Shown piece after piece: positions 53,442-61,554 of a stretch of DNA of 64,000 bases. Within the stretch, counting starts at the first letter, position 1, and each line of letters opens with the position of its first letter. Source of the DNA: Phyllobacterium myrsinacearum (lineage in GTDB: Bacteria > Pseudomonadota > Alphaproteobacteria > Rhizobiales > Rhizobiaceae). A program made the position numbers and the translations under genes. Below the pieces are notes generated by a model that was not told the DNA's origin, searched no databases, and was given only the letters and a program-made list of their open reading frames with translations. The stretch lies in the NCBI RefSeq assembly GCF_014138285.1, contig NZ_JACGXN010000003.1, forward strand, positions 1 through 64,000, read 5' to 3'.

Positions 53442-54344
53442 CTAATTCTGCTTCGGATCGAGGACGTCGCGCAGGCCGTCACCCAGAAAGTTGAAGGCGA
53501 GCGATACCATAAAGATCGCTATTCCCGGGATTGTGGCAACCCACCACTGTTCGAAGATGAAGCGTTTGGCCGTGGCAATCATGGCTCCCCACTCCGGGGA
53601 TGGCGCCTGCGCGCCCATGCCGAGAAAGCCGAGACTGGCTGCAGTAATGATGATCGAACTCATATCGAGTGTTGTGCGCACAATCAGGCTCGGTACACAT
53701 AGCGGCGCAATATGGCGCAACATGATCCGCCAGCGTGATGCACCGGTCAGACGATACGCCGCGACATAATCGGTGTTGCGGATTGTCATGGTTTCCGCCC
53801 GCGCAAGCCGGGCATAGGGCGGCCAAGCTGTCAGGGCGATCGCAAGGATCGCGCTTTCCACACCCGGCTTCAGTGCAGCTACGAAGGCCAGAGCGAGAAT
53901 GAGACGCGGAAATGCGAGAAAGACATCGGTGATCCGCATGAGAGCAGAATCAACCACGCCGCCCATATATCCGGCAACACAACCCACGGCCAGACCTATG
54001 GGCGCAACCACGGCAACCACCGATACCACCATTCCAAGCGTGACCCGGCCGCCAAACAGGATGCGGGACAGAATATCCCGCCCCAGTTCGTCCGTTCCGA
54101 ACCAATGTCCTGCGGAGGGACGAGCCAACCTGTTGCCCAGGTTCTGCAGGCTTGGATCATAGGGCGCTATCAAGGGTGCGAACAGGGACAGCAAGGCAAA
54201 CAGAAGGATGATGCCGAGGCCGATCATTGCCAAAGGGTTGGACTTCAGGCTCAGCCAAATGCGGTATCTGCGCCCCCAGTTGGCTTGCGAGCGGGAGGCC
54301 GGAGTTTCATCCAGCGCCCAGTTACGAAAAGATGTCTGTATCAT
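53442..54344 (-). CDS. Peptide ABC transporter permease (DppC type)
   Basis: A 300-residue permease with a cytoplasmic N-terminal region, a first helix NPLAMIGLGIILLFALLSLFAPLIAPYDP, the hallmark HWFGTDELGRDILSRILFGGR and the EAA loop DYVAAYRLTGASRWRIMLRHIAPLCVPSLIV. The length is ordinary for DppC, unlike the enlarged sugar-type permease at 40393. Overlaps the DppB-type gene by 4 bases. Confidence 0.93.
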   Translation of the reverse strand: MIQTSFRNWALDETPASRSQANWGRRYRIWLSLKSNPLAMIGLGIILLFALLSLFAPLIAPYDPSLQNLGNRLARPSAGHWFGTDELGRDILSRILFGGRVTLGMVVSVVAVVAPIGLAVGCVAGYMGGVVDSALMRITDVFLAFPRLILALAFVAALKPGVESAILAIALTAWPPYARLARAETMTIRNTDYVAAYRLTGASRWRIMLRHIAPLCVPSLIVRTTLDMSSIIITAASLGFLGMGAQAPSPEWGAMIATAKRFIFEQWWVATIPGIAIFMVSLAFNFLGDGLRDVLDPKQN

Positions 54345-55354
54345 CGGACGCGTGGATCCAGCAGTTTATATAAGGTATCGGCGAGCAGGTTGAGAACGAC
54401 ATAAATCAGGCCGATCAGGAGTGTTGCACCCACAACCGGGTTCATGTCCGCATTCATCAGCGAGATGGTCAGATACTGCCCAAGGCCCGGCCAGCTGAAC
54501 ACAGTTTCAGTGACAACGGCGCCTTCCAGCAATCCTGCATAGGTAAGCGCGAGAACCGTCACGAGCTGGACTGCGACAGTCGGAAAGGCATGTTTCCAGA
54601 CAACGGCTACGGCAGAAAGCCCCTTGGCCCGTGCGGTAATTATGAACTCGCCCTTGAGCGCGTCCAGCATAAACGCGCGTGTCATTCGGGTGATGTAGGC
54701 CATACTGAAGTAAGCAAGAATACAGACGGGCTGTATCATATGGACGAGGGCGTCGTGGAATGCGTCCCAATCCCCCGCTATCAGGGAGTCGATTGTCAGA
54801 ATGCCGGTGATATGCGGCACCATATCCTGGAAAATGATATCCTGACGTCCCGGCCCCGGCGCAATGCCAAGAACGGCGTAGAACACCAGCAGCGAGATCA
54901 TTGCCAGCACAAAAACCGGAACCGAATGACCGGCGAGGCAGATCACGCGGATGGTCTGGTCGACATAGCTTCCCTGCCGAACCGCTGCCCAGACGCCAAG
55001 CGGAATACCGATCACGGCGGCAAGAATAAGCGCCGCGGTTGCCAGCTCCAGCGTAGCTGGAAAATAACGGGCGATGTCTGTTGCGACGGGATTTCGGGTC
55101 AGGATGGATTTGCCGAGATCACCCTGGACGATTTGCGCGAGATAATGCAGGAACTGGATCACCACCGGCTGATCCAGTCCCATTTCGATCCGCGCCCGGG
55201 CAATGACAGCCTCGGGCGCATTGTCGCCAACGGCGGCGATCACAGGATCGACCGGCATGACGCGGCCGATCATGAATGTGATCACCGTCAACCCGAGCAG
55301 TGTCAGGAAAACACTGCCGAGAAGGCTGGACAGATTTTTTATCCGCGCGTTCAA
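54341..55354 (-). CDS. Peptide ABC transporter permease (DppB type)
   Basis: A 337-residue permease. The first helix is LLGSVFLTLLGLTVITFMIGRVMPVDPV, with AVGDNAPEAVIARARIEMGLDQPVVIQFLHYL after it, the usual DppB pattern. The EAA loop is GEFIITARAKGLSAVAVVWKHAFPTVAVQLV. Start overlaps the stop of the binding-protein gene; it ends by overlapping the DppC-type gene. Forms the translocation pore together with that protein. Confidence 0.93.
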   Translation of the reverse strand: MNARIKNLSSLLGSVFLTLLGLTVITFMIGRVMPVDPVIAAVGDNAPEAVIARARIEMGLDQPVVIQFLHYLAQIVQGDLGKSILTRNPVATDIARYFPATLELATAALILAAVIGIPLGVWAAVRQGSYVDQTIRVICLAGHSVPVFVLAMISLLVFYAVLGIAPGPGRQDIIFQDMVPHITGILTIDSLIAGDWDAFHDALVHMIQPVCILAYFSMAYITRMTRAFMLDALKGEFIITARAKGLSAVAVVWKHAFPTVAVQLVTVLALTYAGLLEGAVVTETVFSWPGLGQYLTISLMNADMNPVVGATLLIGLIYVVLNLLADTLYKLLDPRVR

Positions 55355-56949
55355 ACCTTTGCTATCCCTGCATAGGAGTGGGAGTCAGACAATGTTCCCA
55401 GGCGCATGCCCGAAACACTCTTGCGGCAGGCTGCCGTCGTTGTTGCTTGCAGCATTAAAGCAAACGGACTGTGCTCCATATGCGCCTTCTGCAGCGCCTC
55501 ATAGAGCTGGATACGCTTCTGCGGATCCTTCTCATCACGGGCTTCCTCGGCCTTCTTGGTCATTTCCGCATCCTGCCAGGACGAGCGCCAGAGGAACGGC
55601 TTGGTTTTTGCGTTGTCCGAGTTATCGAGATTGATATTGAAGACATCGGCATTCGCATGCGGGTCGAAATAATCCGAACCCCAGGCTGATAGAGCCATCT
55701 GATGTTCACGGGCGCGCATCTTGGTCAAAACCTGGCGGTTCTCGGCCGCCTGTAGCTGAACACGGATGCCGATTTCGGCAAGGTTCGCCTGAAGAGCCTG
55801 CGCAATATCCGGATAGGGCTGGGCCGAATAATGGTCCATGACAATATCAAAACCGCCGGCAAGGCCTGCCTCGGCCATGAGTGCCTTGGCCTTTTCGACG
55901 TCCTTCTGGAACGGCGTATCGTTCACGGCACCAGGAAAGCCCTCGGGCAGGAAGCTCTGATGGATCTTATGCGTCAGAGGAACAATATTCTCCTGGATAC
56001 CCTTATAGTCGATCGCCCATTTGACCGCTTGCCACACCTGAGGCTTGGCCAGATCAGGGTTCTTCTGATTAAGCGAAATGAGAACCAGCGACGCGACGCC
56101 CTTCTGTACCAGCGTATAGCTGTCATCGCCTTGAAGCTTGCGGAGCTGCTCGGTTGTCAGGTTACGAGCGATATCGGCGTCACCTTTCTGCAGCATCAGC
56201 AGTTGTGATGACGGATCAACCACATGCCGCAGAATGATCCGCTTGATATTGCCTTTATAGCCACCTTCCGGATTCACTTTGAGCGTGACACTTTCGCTGG
56301 GCTTCCAGGCAACAAGCGTCCATTCACCCGACCCTGCGCTGTTCTTCTGCAACCATCCATTACCGAAGTCATCGGCCACCGCGTTTTCCAGAACGATCTT
56401 TTTTTCCACGATGCTGCCAACATTGGCAGAGAGGCAATAGAGCAGGAAGGACAGAGAAACAGGGTTCTCTACGGTGATCTTCAACGTCTTCTCATCGACC
56501 GCCGCAATACGTTGCTCTACGTTCTCGGGGGTAAAGCCAAACTGCGTGATAATGAATGCGGGTCCCTTGTTCATTTTCACGGCGCGCTGCAACGAAAATG
56601 CCGCGTCTTCAGCTGTTACCGGTGCACCACTGGCAAACTTTGTTCCAGCACGCATCTTGAACGTGAACATAGTACCGCCGGCGTCAGCCTCCCAGGATTC
56701 CGCCAGACCGCCATCAACCTGATCGGCATTTTCAAGATTGGGATGTACGAGTTTCTGATAGATGTTCCCGGCAATCTCGCTGCCAACGGCCTCAAAGCTC
56801 TCATGGGGATCAAGGCTGGTCATGTTGTCGATCTGCTGAGCGACCACAAGAATATCCTTGGGTGTATCGGCAAACACGTGCGTCAGATTAAGATAGGATA
56901 GAAACGGTACTGCTGCTCCGCCAATCAATAGATTGCGTCTTGAGATCAT
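55351..56949 (-). CDS. Peptide-binding protein of the D-peptide ABC transporter (family 5)
   Basis: A 532-residue periplasmic binding protein. The N-terminus MISRRNLLIGGAAVPFLSYLNLTHVFA is a short Tat-like signal with a twin arginine. Family-5 blocks include DILVVAQQIDNMTSLDPHESFE, LAESWEADAGGTMFTFKMR and PVTAEDAAFSLQRAV. The ATG at 56949 is taken for its AAGGGG ribosome site and signal; a TTG seven codons earlier is less likely. First gene of a seven-gene operon (binding protein, DppB, DppC, DppD, DppF, dap, lysR). The surrounding D-amino-acid enzymes suggest that the ligand is a peptide with D-residues. The same fold also binds opines, nickel or sugars, so this is inference. Confidence 0.87.
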   Translation of the reverse strand: MISRRNLLIGGAAVPFLSYLNLTHVFADTPKDILVVAQQIDNMTSLDPHESFEAVGSEIAGNIYQKLVHPNLENADQVDGGLAESWEADAGGTMFTFKMRAGTKFASGAPVTAEDAAFSLQRAVKMNKGPAFIITQFGFTPENVEQRIAAVDEKTLKITVENPVSLSFLLYCLSANVGSIVEKKIVLENAVADDFGNGWLQKNSAGSGEWTLVAWKPSESVTLKVNPEGGYKGNIKRIILRHVVDPSSQLLMLQKGDADIARNLTTEQLRKLQGDDSYTLVQKGVASLVLISLNQKNPDLAKPQVWQAVKWAIDYKGIQENIVPLTHKIHQSFLPEGFPGAVNDTPFQKDVEKAKALMAEAGLAGGFDIVMDHYSAQPYPDIAQALQANLAEIGIRVQLQAAENRQVLTKMRAREHQMALSAWGSDYFDPHANADVFNINLDNSDNAKTKPFLWRSSWQDAEMTKKAEEARDEKDPQKRIQLYEALQKAHMEHSPFALMLQATTTAACRKSVSGMRLGTLSDSHSYAGIAKV

Positions 56950-57265
56950 ATTGCGGGCCCCTTTTGCCAATTGTTCTTATGTTCCCGGACGAGTCTGACT
57001 GACCTGCCGCCCAAATTTGTTGCGTGTCATTTTTTTAAGCAGGCTCTACCACGCCAACAGAACAGGCAGCCAATGCCTATTTTGGCAGTACCTATGCACA
57101 CTATGCATGCAGTTCGCGCGCAGGCCCGATTGATACGTGGTGATGCATGGTCAGCATGGAAATTGACCGAAAACGCATTTGCCATTTGCAGGCATTCGGT
57201 TCAAAACTGGTCCATCATCGGGACTCACTCCCGCTCCCCTTAAATGCACCAAGGCTTCCTGACCA
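56950..57265. promoter_or_regulatory. Divergent promoter region of the peptide ABC operon and the dipeptidase
   Basis: A 316-base non-coding region shared by two divergent transcripts. It holds an inverted repeat GCCAA-N8-TTGGC (57069-57086) followed by a TGCACA/TATGCATGCA-rich stretch (57094-57111). These are candidate sites for the local LysR regulator, which would bind T-N11-A type dyads. No terminator or RNA was found. Confidence 0.4.
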
Positions 57266-58306
57266 ATGACAACCGATTCAATCGTCCCTGTTTTCGACGG
57301 GCACAATGATGTCCTGCTCCGCCTCTGGCTGTCGAGCGAGCCTTTGCCGGAAAAGCGGTTCATCGAGGGTGAGAAAGCCGGACATATCGATCTGCCGAAA
57401 GCACGCAAAGGCGGATTGGCAGGTGGACTGTGCGCGATGTACGTTCCGACACCGTCCCAGAAGAAAGATGCAAACGGTGATTACTGCACTCCCGAAATGG
57501 CAAGCGCGCTGCGCACTACTCTGGGCATGGCGGCTCTTCTGGCCCGTATAGAACAACAAGCGGGAGGTCGTCTGCATATCTGCCGCACTGCCGATGATAT
57601 TCGCGGGGCGATGGAACGCGGCGCATTCGCCTCCGTGCTTCACATCGAGGGGGCCGAAGCAATAGGCCCTGATCTTGATGCTTTATACGTCCTGCATCAG
57701 GCGGGTTTACGCACACTCGGCCCTGTTTGGAGCCGCCCGAACATTTTCGCCTATGGCGTGCCCTTTCGCTTCCCCAGCTCGCCGGATATCGGACCGGGTC
57801 TGACCGATCATGGAAGAAAACTGGTCCGGACGTGCAATGAGCTCCGTATAATGGTCGACCTTTCCCACATGAACGAGCAGGGCTTCTGGGATATTGCAGC
57901 GATATCCGACGCACCGCTTGTGGCCTCTCACTCAAATGCTCATGCGCTCTGCCCGCACAGCCGCAACTTAACGGATCGTCAGCTGGACGCGATCCGTGAT
58001 ACCGGCGGGCTGGCCGGTCTGAATTTTGGCGTGCTGTTCCTGCGCCAGGACGGCGTTAAAAATCCTGATACCGATTTGAGCGAATTGGTGAGGCACATCG
58101 ATTACATCGTCAATCGTATCGGGATTGATCATATCGCTCTTGGATCAGACTTTGATGGCACAACCATTCCGGCCTCCATGCGTGATGCCGGCGATTTGCA
58201 GTTGCTCATTACAGCTCTGCGTCAATCCGGATATGATGACGAAGCTCTCGGGAAAATCTGCCACGAGAACTGGATTCGTGTCCTCGAACGTACGTGGAAT
58301 AACTGA
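57266..58306 (+). CDS. Membrane (renal-type) dipeptidase, M19 family
   Basis: A 346-residue binuclear zinc dipeptidase. Metal ligands are H13 and D15 (DGHNDVLLR), E128 (HIEGAEA), H201 (DLSHMNE) and H222 (ASHSNAHALCPHSRNLTD), with D295 in GSDFDG. The pattern equals the human enzyme (H20, D22, E125, H198, H219, D288). M19 enzymes accept dipeptides with a D-residue at the C-terminal position, which fits the adjacent D-aminopeptidase operon. No signal peptide is present, so it should be cytoplasmic. It is divergent from the peptide transporter operon. Confidence 0.92.
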   Translation: MTTDSIVPVFDGHNDVLLRLWLSSEPLPEKRFIEGEKAGHIDLPKARKGGLAGGLCAMYVPTPSQKKDANGDYCTPEMASALRTTLGMAALLARIEQQAGGRLHICRTADDIRGAMERGAFASVLHIEGAEAIGPDLDALYVLHQAGLRTLGPVWSRPNIFAYGVPFRFPSSPDIGPGLTDHGRKLVRTCNELRIMVDLSHMNEQGFWDIAAISDAPLVASHSNAHALCPHSRNLTDRQLDAIRDTGGLAGLNFGVLFLRQDGVKNPDTDLSELVRHIDYIVNRIGIDHIALGSDFDGTTIPASMRDAGDLQLLITALRQSGYDDEALGKICHENWIRVLERTWNN

Positions 58307-58380
58307 CGCGCCTGTAGACAAGCGTGAACGCGAAAATCATTGCCGGCCCTCAACGTGTTTGATGTTCCGGCAGTGACGGT

Positions 58381-59013
58381 CTAACCGGGCCGACGAACTG
58401 CACGCACCGTGCCACTGCTTCCTCCCCCGCAAAAGAACCGATCCCCGCCATCAGACTCCAGTCCTGAGACCCCCATCCCTGCCGGCATATCGAGCGTCAC
58501 GAGGACCTCTCCGGTATCCGGATCAATCCGCCTGAGATCACTGTCATCACCTTCCCAGGTGCCGTGCCAGAGTTGACCATCGACCCAGCTGACGCCCGTA
58601 ACGACGCGCTTGGATTCGATGGTACGGAGAATGGTCCCTGTCTGGGGATCGATCTGATGGATCTTGCGGCCTCGATGCTCACCCACCCAGAGCGTGCCTT
58701 CCGCCCAGGCCATGCCGGAATCGCCGCCGTTGCCCGGCGCCGGAATCGTGGCCAGCACACCGCCTGTCTTCGGATCAATTTTCTGGATCCGGTCTTCGGC
58801 AATCTGGTAGATGTACTGTCCATCGAAGGCCGTCCCGGCATGGGCGGCAACATCAATCGACCGAACCGTTTCGCCGCTTGCCGGATCAAGAGCATTCAAC
58901 TTGTCACCAGACGCAAACCAGACGTTCTGACCATCGAATGTGACACCGTTTACACGGTCAACGCCCGGAAAAGGTCCATACTCACAGAGTATTTCGGCAG
59001 TGGAATGTTTCAT
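58381..59013 (-). CDS. Beta-propeller protein, Vgb/YncE/SMP-30-like, unknown function
   Basis: A 210-residue protein made of repeated propeller blades: GVTFDGQNVWFASGDKLNALDPASGETVRSI, GTAFDGQYIYQIAEDRIQKIDPKTGGVLATI, GMAWAEGTLWVGEHRGRKIHQIDPQTGTILRTI and GVSWVDGQLWHGTWEGDDSDLRRIDPDTGEVLVTL. Each has a W or Y in the second strand and a (I/L)DP(x)TG turn. With about five blades it is short for a closed propeller. It lacks a signal peptide and recognisable metal ligands. GAGGATATC precedes the ATG. It follows the regulator gene on the same strand after 33 bases and may be in its operon. Confidence 0.7.
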   Translation of the reverse strand: MKHSTAEILCEYGPFPGVDRVNGVTFDGQNVWFASGDKLNALDPASGETVRSIDVAAHAGTAFDGQYIYQIAEDRIQKIDPKTGGVLATIPAPGNGGDSGMAWAEGTLWVGEHRGRKIHQIDPQTGTILRTIESKRVVTGVSWVDGQLWHGTWEGDDSDLRRIDPDTGEVLVTLDMPAGMGVSGLESDGGDRFFCGGGSSGTVRAVRRPG

Positions 59014-59046
59014 GATATCCTCCTCATCATTTCCAATACGTCCATA

Positions 59047-60267
59047 CTACTCACTTGGGAGCGGCCCGGGGAGTAACAAGATCGTCGGGAAACCCGGAAC
59101 TGGCGGCGTCATCCAGCGGAGCGACCTCCCGCGACCGAACGACTGCGCCTTCCCTGCCGTTGCAAGCTGATCAAGTGCCCGCTGTACGGTGCGAGGACTT
59201 GCGTCAAGCGCTATTGCCAGCGCCGAACTTGACCAAGCCTCACCGTCAGCAAGAAGAGCGAGCACACCGGCATGCTGTTCTTCAAAAGGCGGGGCAAGGA
59301 CGACGACCCGGCTTTGCTGTCGAAGCTCCAACGCAAAGCCGCGCTTTGTCGCCCCGATGTCAGCAAGCATCCCCACCTCGGCGCGCAGCCGCCCTATTTC
59401 GACACGCAACCGAGCACGATGCGATTCATCGGCGTATTTTCCTCTGAAGGCCCTTGCGATCAGGGTGCTCCGGGGTACATCTGCGGGCCACGCTTCAGCC
59501 AATGTGCGGACCAGCGCAAACAGGACCGGGCGCCTCGCCAATGAAACGGTCGAGCCGGGCGCGCGTACGACATGGCGGCATGCGTCGACGACCAGCGTAT
59601 CAGATGCCAGCAACGCTTCGACGTCCGCAAGCAGCAAGGAGCGTTCTTCACCCCCAGCGATCAGCCGCGCTGCGGTCGTGCTCAGGACAAGAGACGCACT
59701 TTCGACCTCCGCCATCAGCACCGGAATGTCAGCCTGGAGCGCGGCTTGCCCAGCCCGCACAAGAGCAGCGCGAGCTGCCTTCGTATCCAGACGCCTGATG
59801 GCGATACCTGCGACGACCAGTGCGTGGGCAGCTCTTGATGCGGGCGGCAGGGGCGTGGGGTCAAGCGCAGCGAGCATACTCTCTGCCTCGTCCAGACGAC
59901 CGATCAGCAGCAGGCGGCGCACCTCGAGATTGCGCGCATGCGCGGCATTGACGGCGTCACCGTGCGCTTCCAGGGTTGCCCGTGCGGCATCCAGTGATCT
60001 GGCCGGCCAGGAGAGGTCCCGCGAGACAAGCGCAATCTCCGCTTCGGCAACAATACATCGTGCCCGTGCCATTGCCTCTCGCGGACCAAATGCACGCGCA
60101 GCACTTTTCAGCAACGCTTTTGCACGGACGAAATCGCCGAGCTGTGCCATCACGATGCCTCTGAGTGCGAGTGCCGGCGCGTCGTCACGCAAGGCAACCC
60201 GCTTCAATGCGCCAAGGAGATCCCCCGCTGCAAGCGCACGGGCTGCTGCGTTGATCAGCGAGTCCAT
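59047..60267 (-). CDS. Helix-turn-helix regulator with helical repeat N-terminal domain
   Basis: A 406-residue protein, probably a transcriptional regulator. Residues 1-220 are Ala/Leu/Arg-rich TPR-like helices (ALAAGDLLGALKRVALRDDAPALALRGIVMAQLGDFVRAKALLKSAARA). A winged-helix segment like that of SARP/OmpR proteins follows (RSTLIARAFRGKYADESHRARLRVEIGRLRAEVGML). A second helix-turn-helix lies near the C-terminus (SSALAIALDASPRTVQRALDQLATAGKAQSFGRGRSLRW). It is divergent from the DUF899 gene, its probable target. The internal ATG at 60267 is preferred to 60381, which would overlap the divergent gene's start. Higher GC at third positions than the neighbours (long Ala runs) hints at a different history. 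Confidence 0.65.
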   Translation of the reverse strand: MDSLINAAARALAAGDLLGALKRVALRDDAPALALRGIVMAQLGDFVRAKALLKSAARAFGPREAMARARCIVAEAEIALVSRDLSWPARSLDAARATLEAHGDAVNAAHARNLEVRRLLLIGRLDEAESMLAALDPTPLPPASRAAHALVVAGIAIRRLDTKAARAALVRAGQAALQADIPVLMAEVESASLVLSTTAARLIAGGEERSLLLADVEALLASDTLVVDACRHVVRAPGSTVSLARRPVLFALVRTLAEAWPADVPRSTLIARAFRGKYADESHRARLRVEIGRLRAEVGMLADIGATKRGFALELRQQSRVVVLAPPFEEQHAGVLALLADGEAWSSSALAIALDASPRTVQRALDQLATAGKAQSFGRGRSLRWMTPPVPGFPTILLLPGPLPSE

Positions 60268-60379
60268 GGCAATCCCGTCACACTTGTAACTCCCATGTTC
60301 TGGTTCTCCGGCCTTAAGCTTCAGGATCAATACGTCGCATCCGCAATGGTAGACGACGGACAACTGAAGGAGAAGAACC

Positions 60380-61177
60380 ATGACAGCACATCTGACGGGA
60401 ACCCGTGACGAGTGGCTGAGCGCCCGACTAGATCTGCTTAAAGACGAAAAAGAGCTGACGCGGCGCAGTGATGCATTGGCTCTGAAACGTCAGGAATTAC
60501 CCTGGGTACGGGTGGAGAAGGAGTACCGGTTTGATATAGATGAAGGGAGTGTCTTGCTGACAGACCTTTTCAAAGGCCGTTCACAACTTCTCGTCTACCA
60601 TTTCATGTTCGGCCCCGACTATGCCGCCGGATGCCCGTCCTGCTCCGCCATTGCGGATGGATTCAACGGAATCACAGTTCATCTGGAAAATCATGATGTG
60701 GCCTTTTCAGCAGTATCACGAGCCCCGCTTGCAAAACTGCAGGCGTTCAAACAACGAATGGGCTGGGACTTTCCCTGGGCGTCCTCGTTCAGCAGTGAGT
60801 TCAATCGCGATTTCAGTGTCTGGTTTACTGCTGAAGAGCAACGCGACGGCCGGATAGAATACAATTTCCGTCACGAAGCACCGGCACCCGAGCCGCTGGC
60901 AGGCAGGACTGTACAGGAATGGCAAACGCCCGATAACGAGGGCCCCGTCGCCCAGATCGCCGCAATGACAGGCACTGATGTAGCCACATACACCCGGGAC
61001 AGGCCCGGCCTCAGCGCATTCGCGCTCAGGGATGGTGCCGTCTACCACACCTATTCCAGCTACGCGCGTGGACTGGATGGCCTCTGGGGCATGTATCAAT
61101 GGCTTGATCGTGCGCCAATGGGGCGCAACGAAAACGGTGTCTGGTGGCGTCATCACGACAAGTACGATCAAGGTTGA
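60380..61177 (+). CDS. DUF899 thioredoxin-like protein
   Basis: A 265-residue DUF899 protein. Typical blocks are LTRRSDALALKRQELPWVRVEKEYRFD, LVYHFMFGPDYAAGCPSCSAIADGF with a CPSC pair (C85/C88) in a thioredoxin-like setting, and VYHTYSSYARGLDGLWGMYQWLDRAPMGR. The family's biochemical role is not established; the fold suggests a disulfide or peroxide-related function. GGAGAAGAACC precedes the ATG. It is followed after 6 bases by a small membrane protein gene and is divergent from the HTH regulator. Confidence 0.85.
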   Translation: MTAHLTGTRDEWLSARLDLLKDEKELTRRSDALALKRQELPWVRVEKEYRFDIDEGSVLLTDLFKGRSQLLVYHFMFGPDYAAGCPSCSAIADGFNGITVHLENHDVAFSAVSRAPLAKLQAFKQRMGWDFPWASSFSSEFNRDFSVWFTAEEQRDGRIEYNFRHEAPAPEPLAGRTVQEWQTPDNEGPVAQIAAMTGTDVATYTRDRPGLSAFALRDGAVYHTYSSYARGLDGLWGMYQWLDRAPMGRNENGVWWRHHDKYDQG

Positions 61178-61183
61178 ACCAAG

Positions 61184-61492
61184 ATGTCTCCTCGTTCCAA
61201 CCATGCGCAAAGAGCATCTCCCGCAGAAGGCGGATCCGCGGGGAGCCCGAGCAATCGGGAGAATGTCTTCAGCGGATTCGAATGGCTGTGTCTCCCGGCC
61301 TCGCCGACCTTCGCTCTCATGGCCCTGCTGGCCACTTCTACCGACAATGCGAACATGATCTGTTCGGCCACGCAAACGGCCTCACCATTCAGCGGAATGG
61401 TGGTCATGTATGTGTTGATGAGCGTCTTTCACTCAGCGCCCTGGTTCAGACTGTTTGCCCGTCGGCGAAACAGTTCTGCCCGCCCTCTCTGA
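61184..61492 (+). CDS. Small membrane protein linked to DUF899
   Basis: A 102-residue protein of unknown function beginning 6 bases after the DUF899 stop, so probably in the same operon. It has a hydrophilic N-terminus, a first hydrophobic part (FEWLCLPASPTFALMALLAT) and a second (FSGMVVMYVLMSVFHSAPWFRLF) ending in a basic RRR tail, with three cysteines or fewer and no known motif. AAGG lies ahead of the ATG. Two helices in a hairpin with an inside-basic end are predicted. Confidence 0.6.
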   Translation: MSPRSNHAQRASPAEGGSAGSPSNRENVFSGFEWLCLPASPTFALMALLATSTDNANMICSATQTASPFSGMVVMYVLMSVFHSAPWFRLFARRRNSSARPL

Positions 61493-61513
61493 CAGGAAGC
61501 GTGCTATAATGGT

Positions 61514-61543
61514 GATCCGACGCGCGTGATCGCGCGTCGGATC
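61514..61543. terminator. Perfect 13-bp hairpin between convergent genes
   Basis: GATCCGACGCGCG / CGCGCGTCGGATC with a TGAT loop lies between the stops of the small membrane protein gene and the kinase gene. The very stable stem suggests a bidirectional terminator, though no T-run follows on either strand. Confidence 0.6.
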
Positions 61544-61554
61544 TGCCGGAGAAC

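Noticed and set aside
58339-58374. Weak stem-loop after the M19 dipeptidase gene
   Set aside because: An 8-bp stem with one wobble and a 20-base loop is too weak to call a terminator.
59189-60289. 366-residue plus-strand frame antisense to the HTH regulator
   Set aside because: Low-complexity Ala/Ser/Arg composition, as expected opposite an Ala/Leu-rich GC-rich gene; the regulator strand has two HTH motifs.
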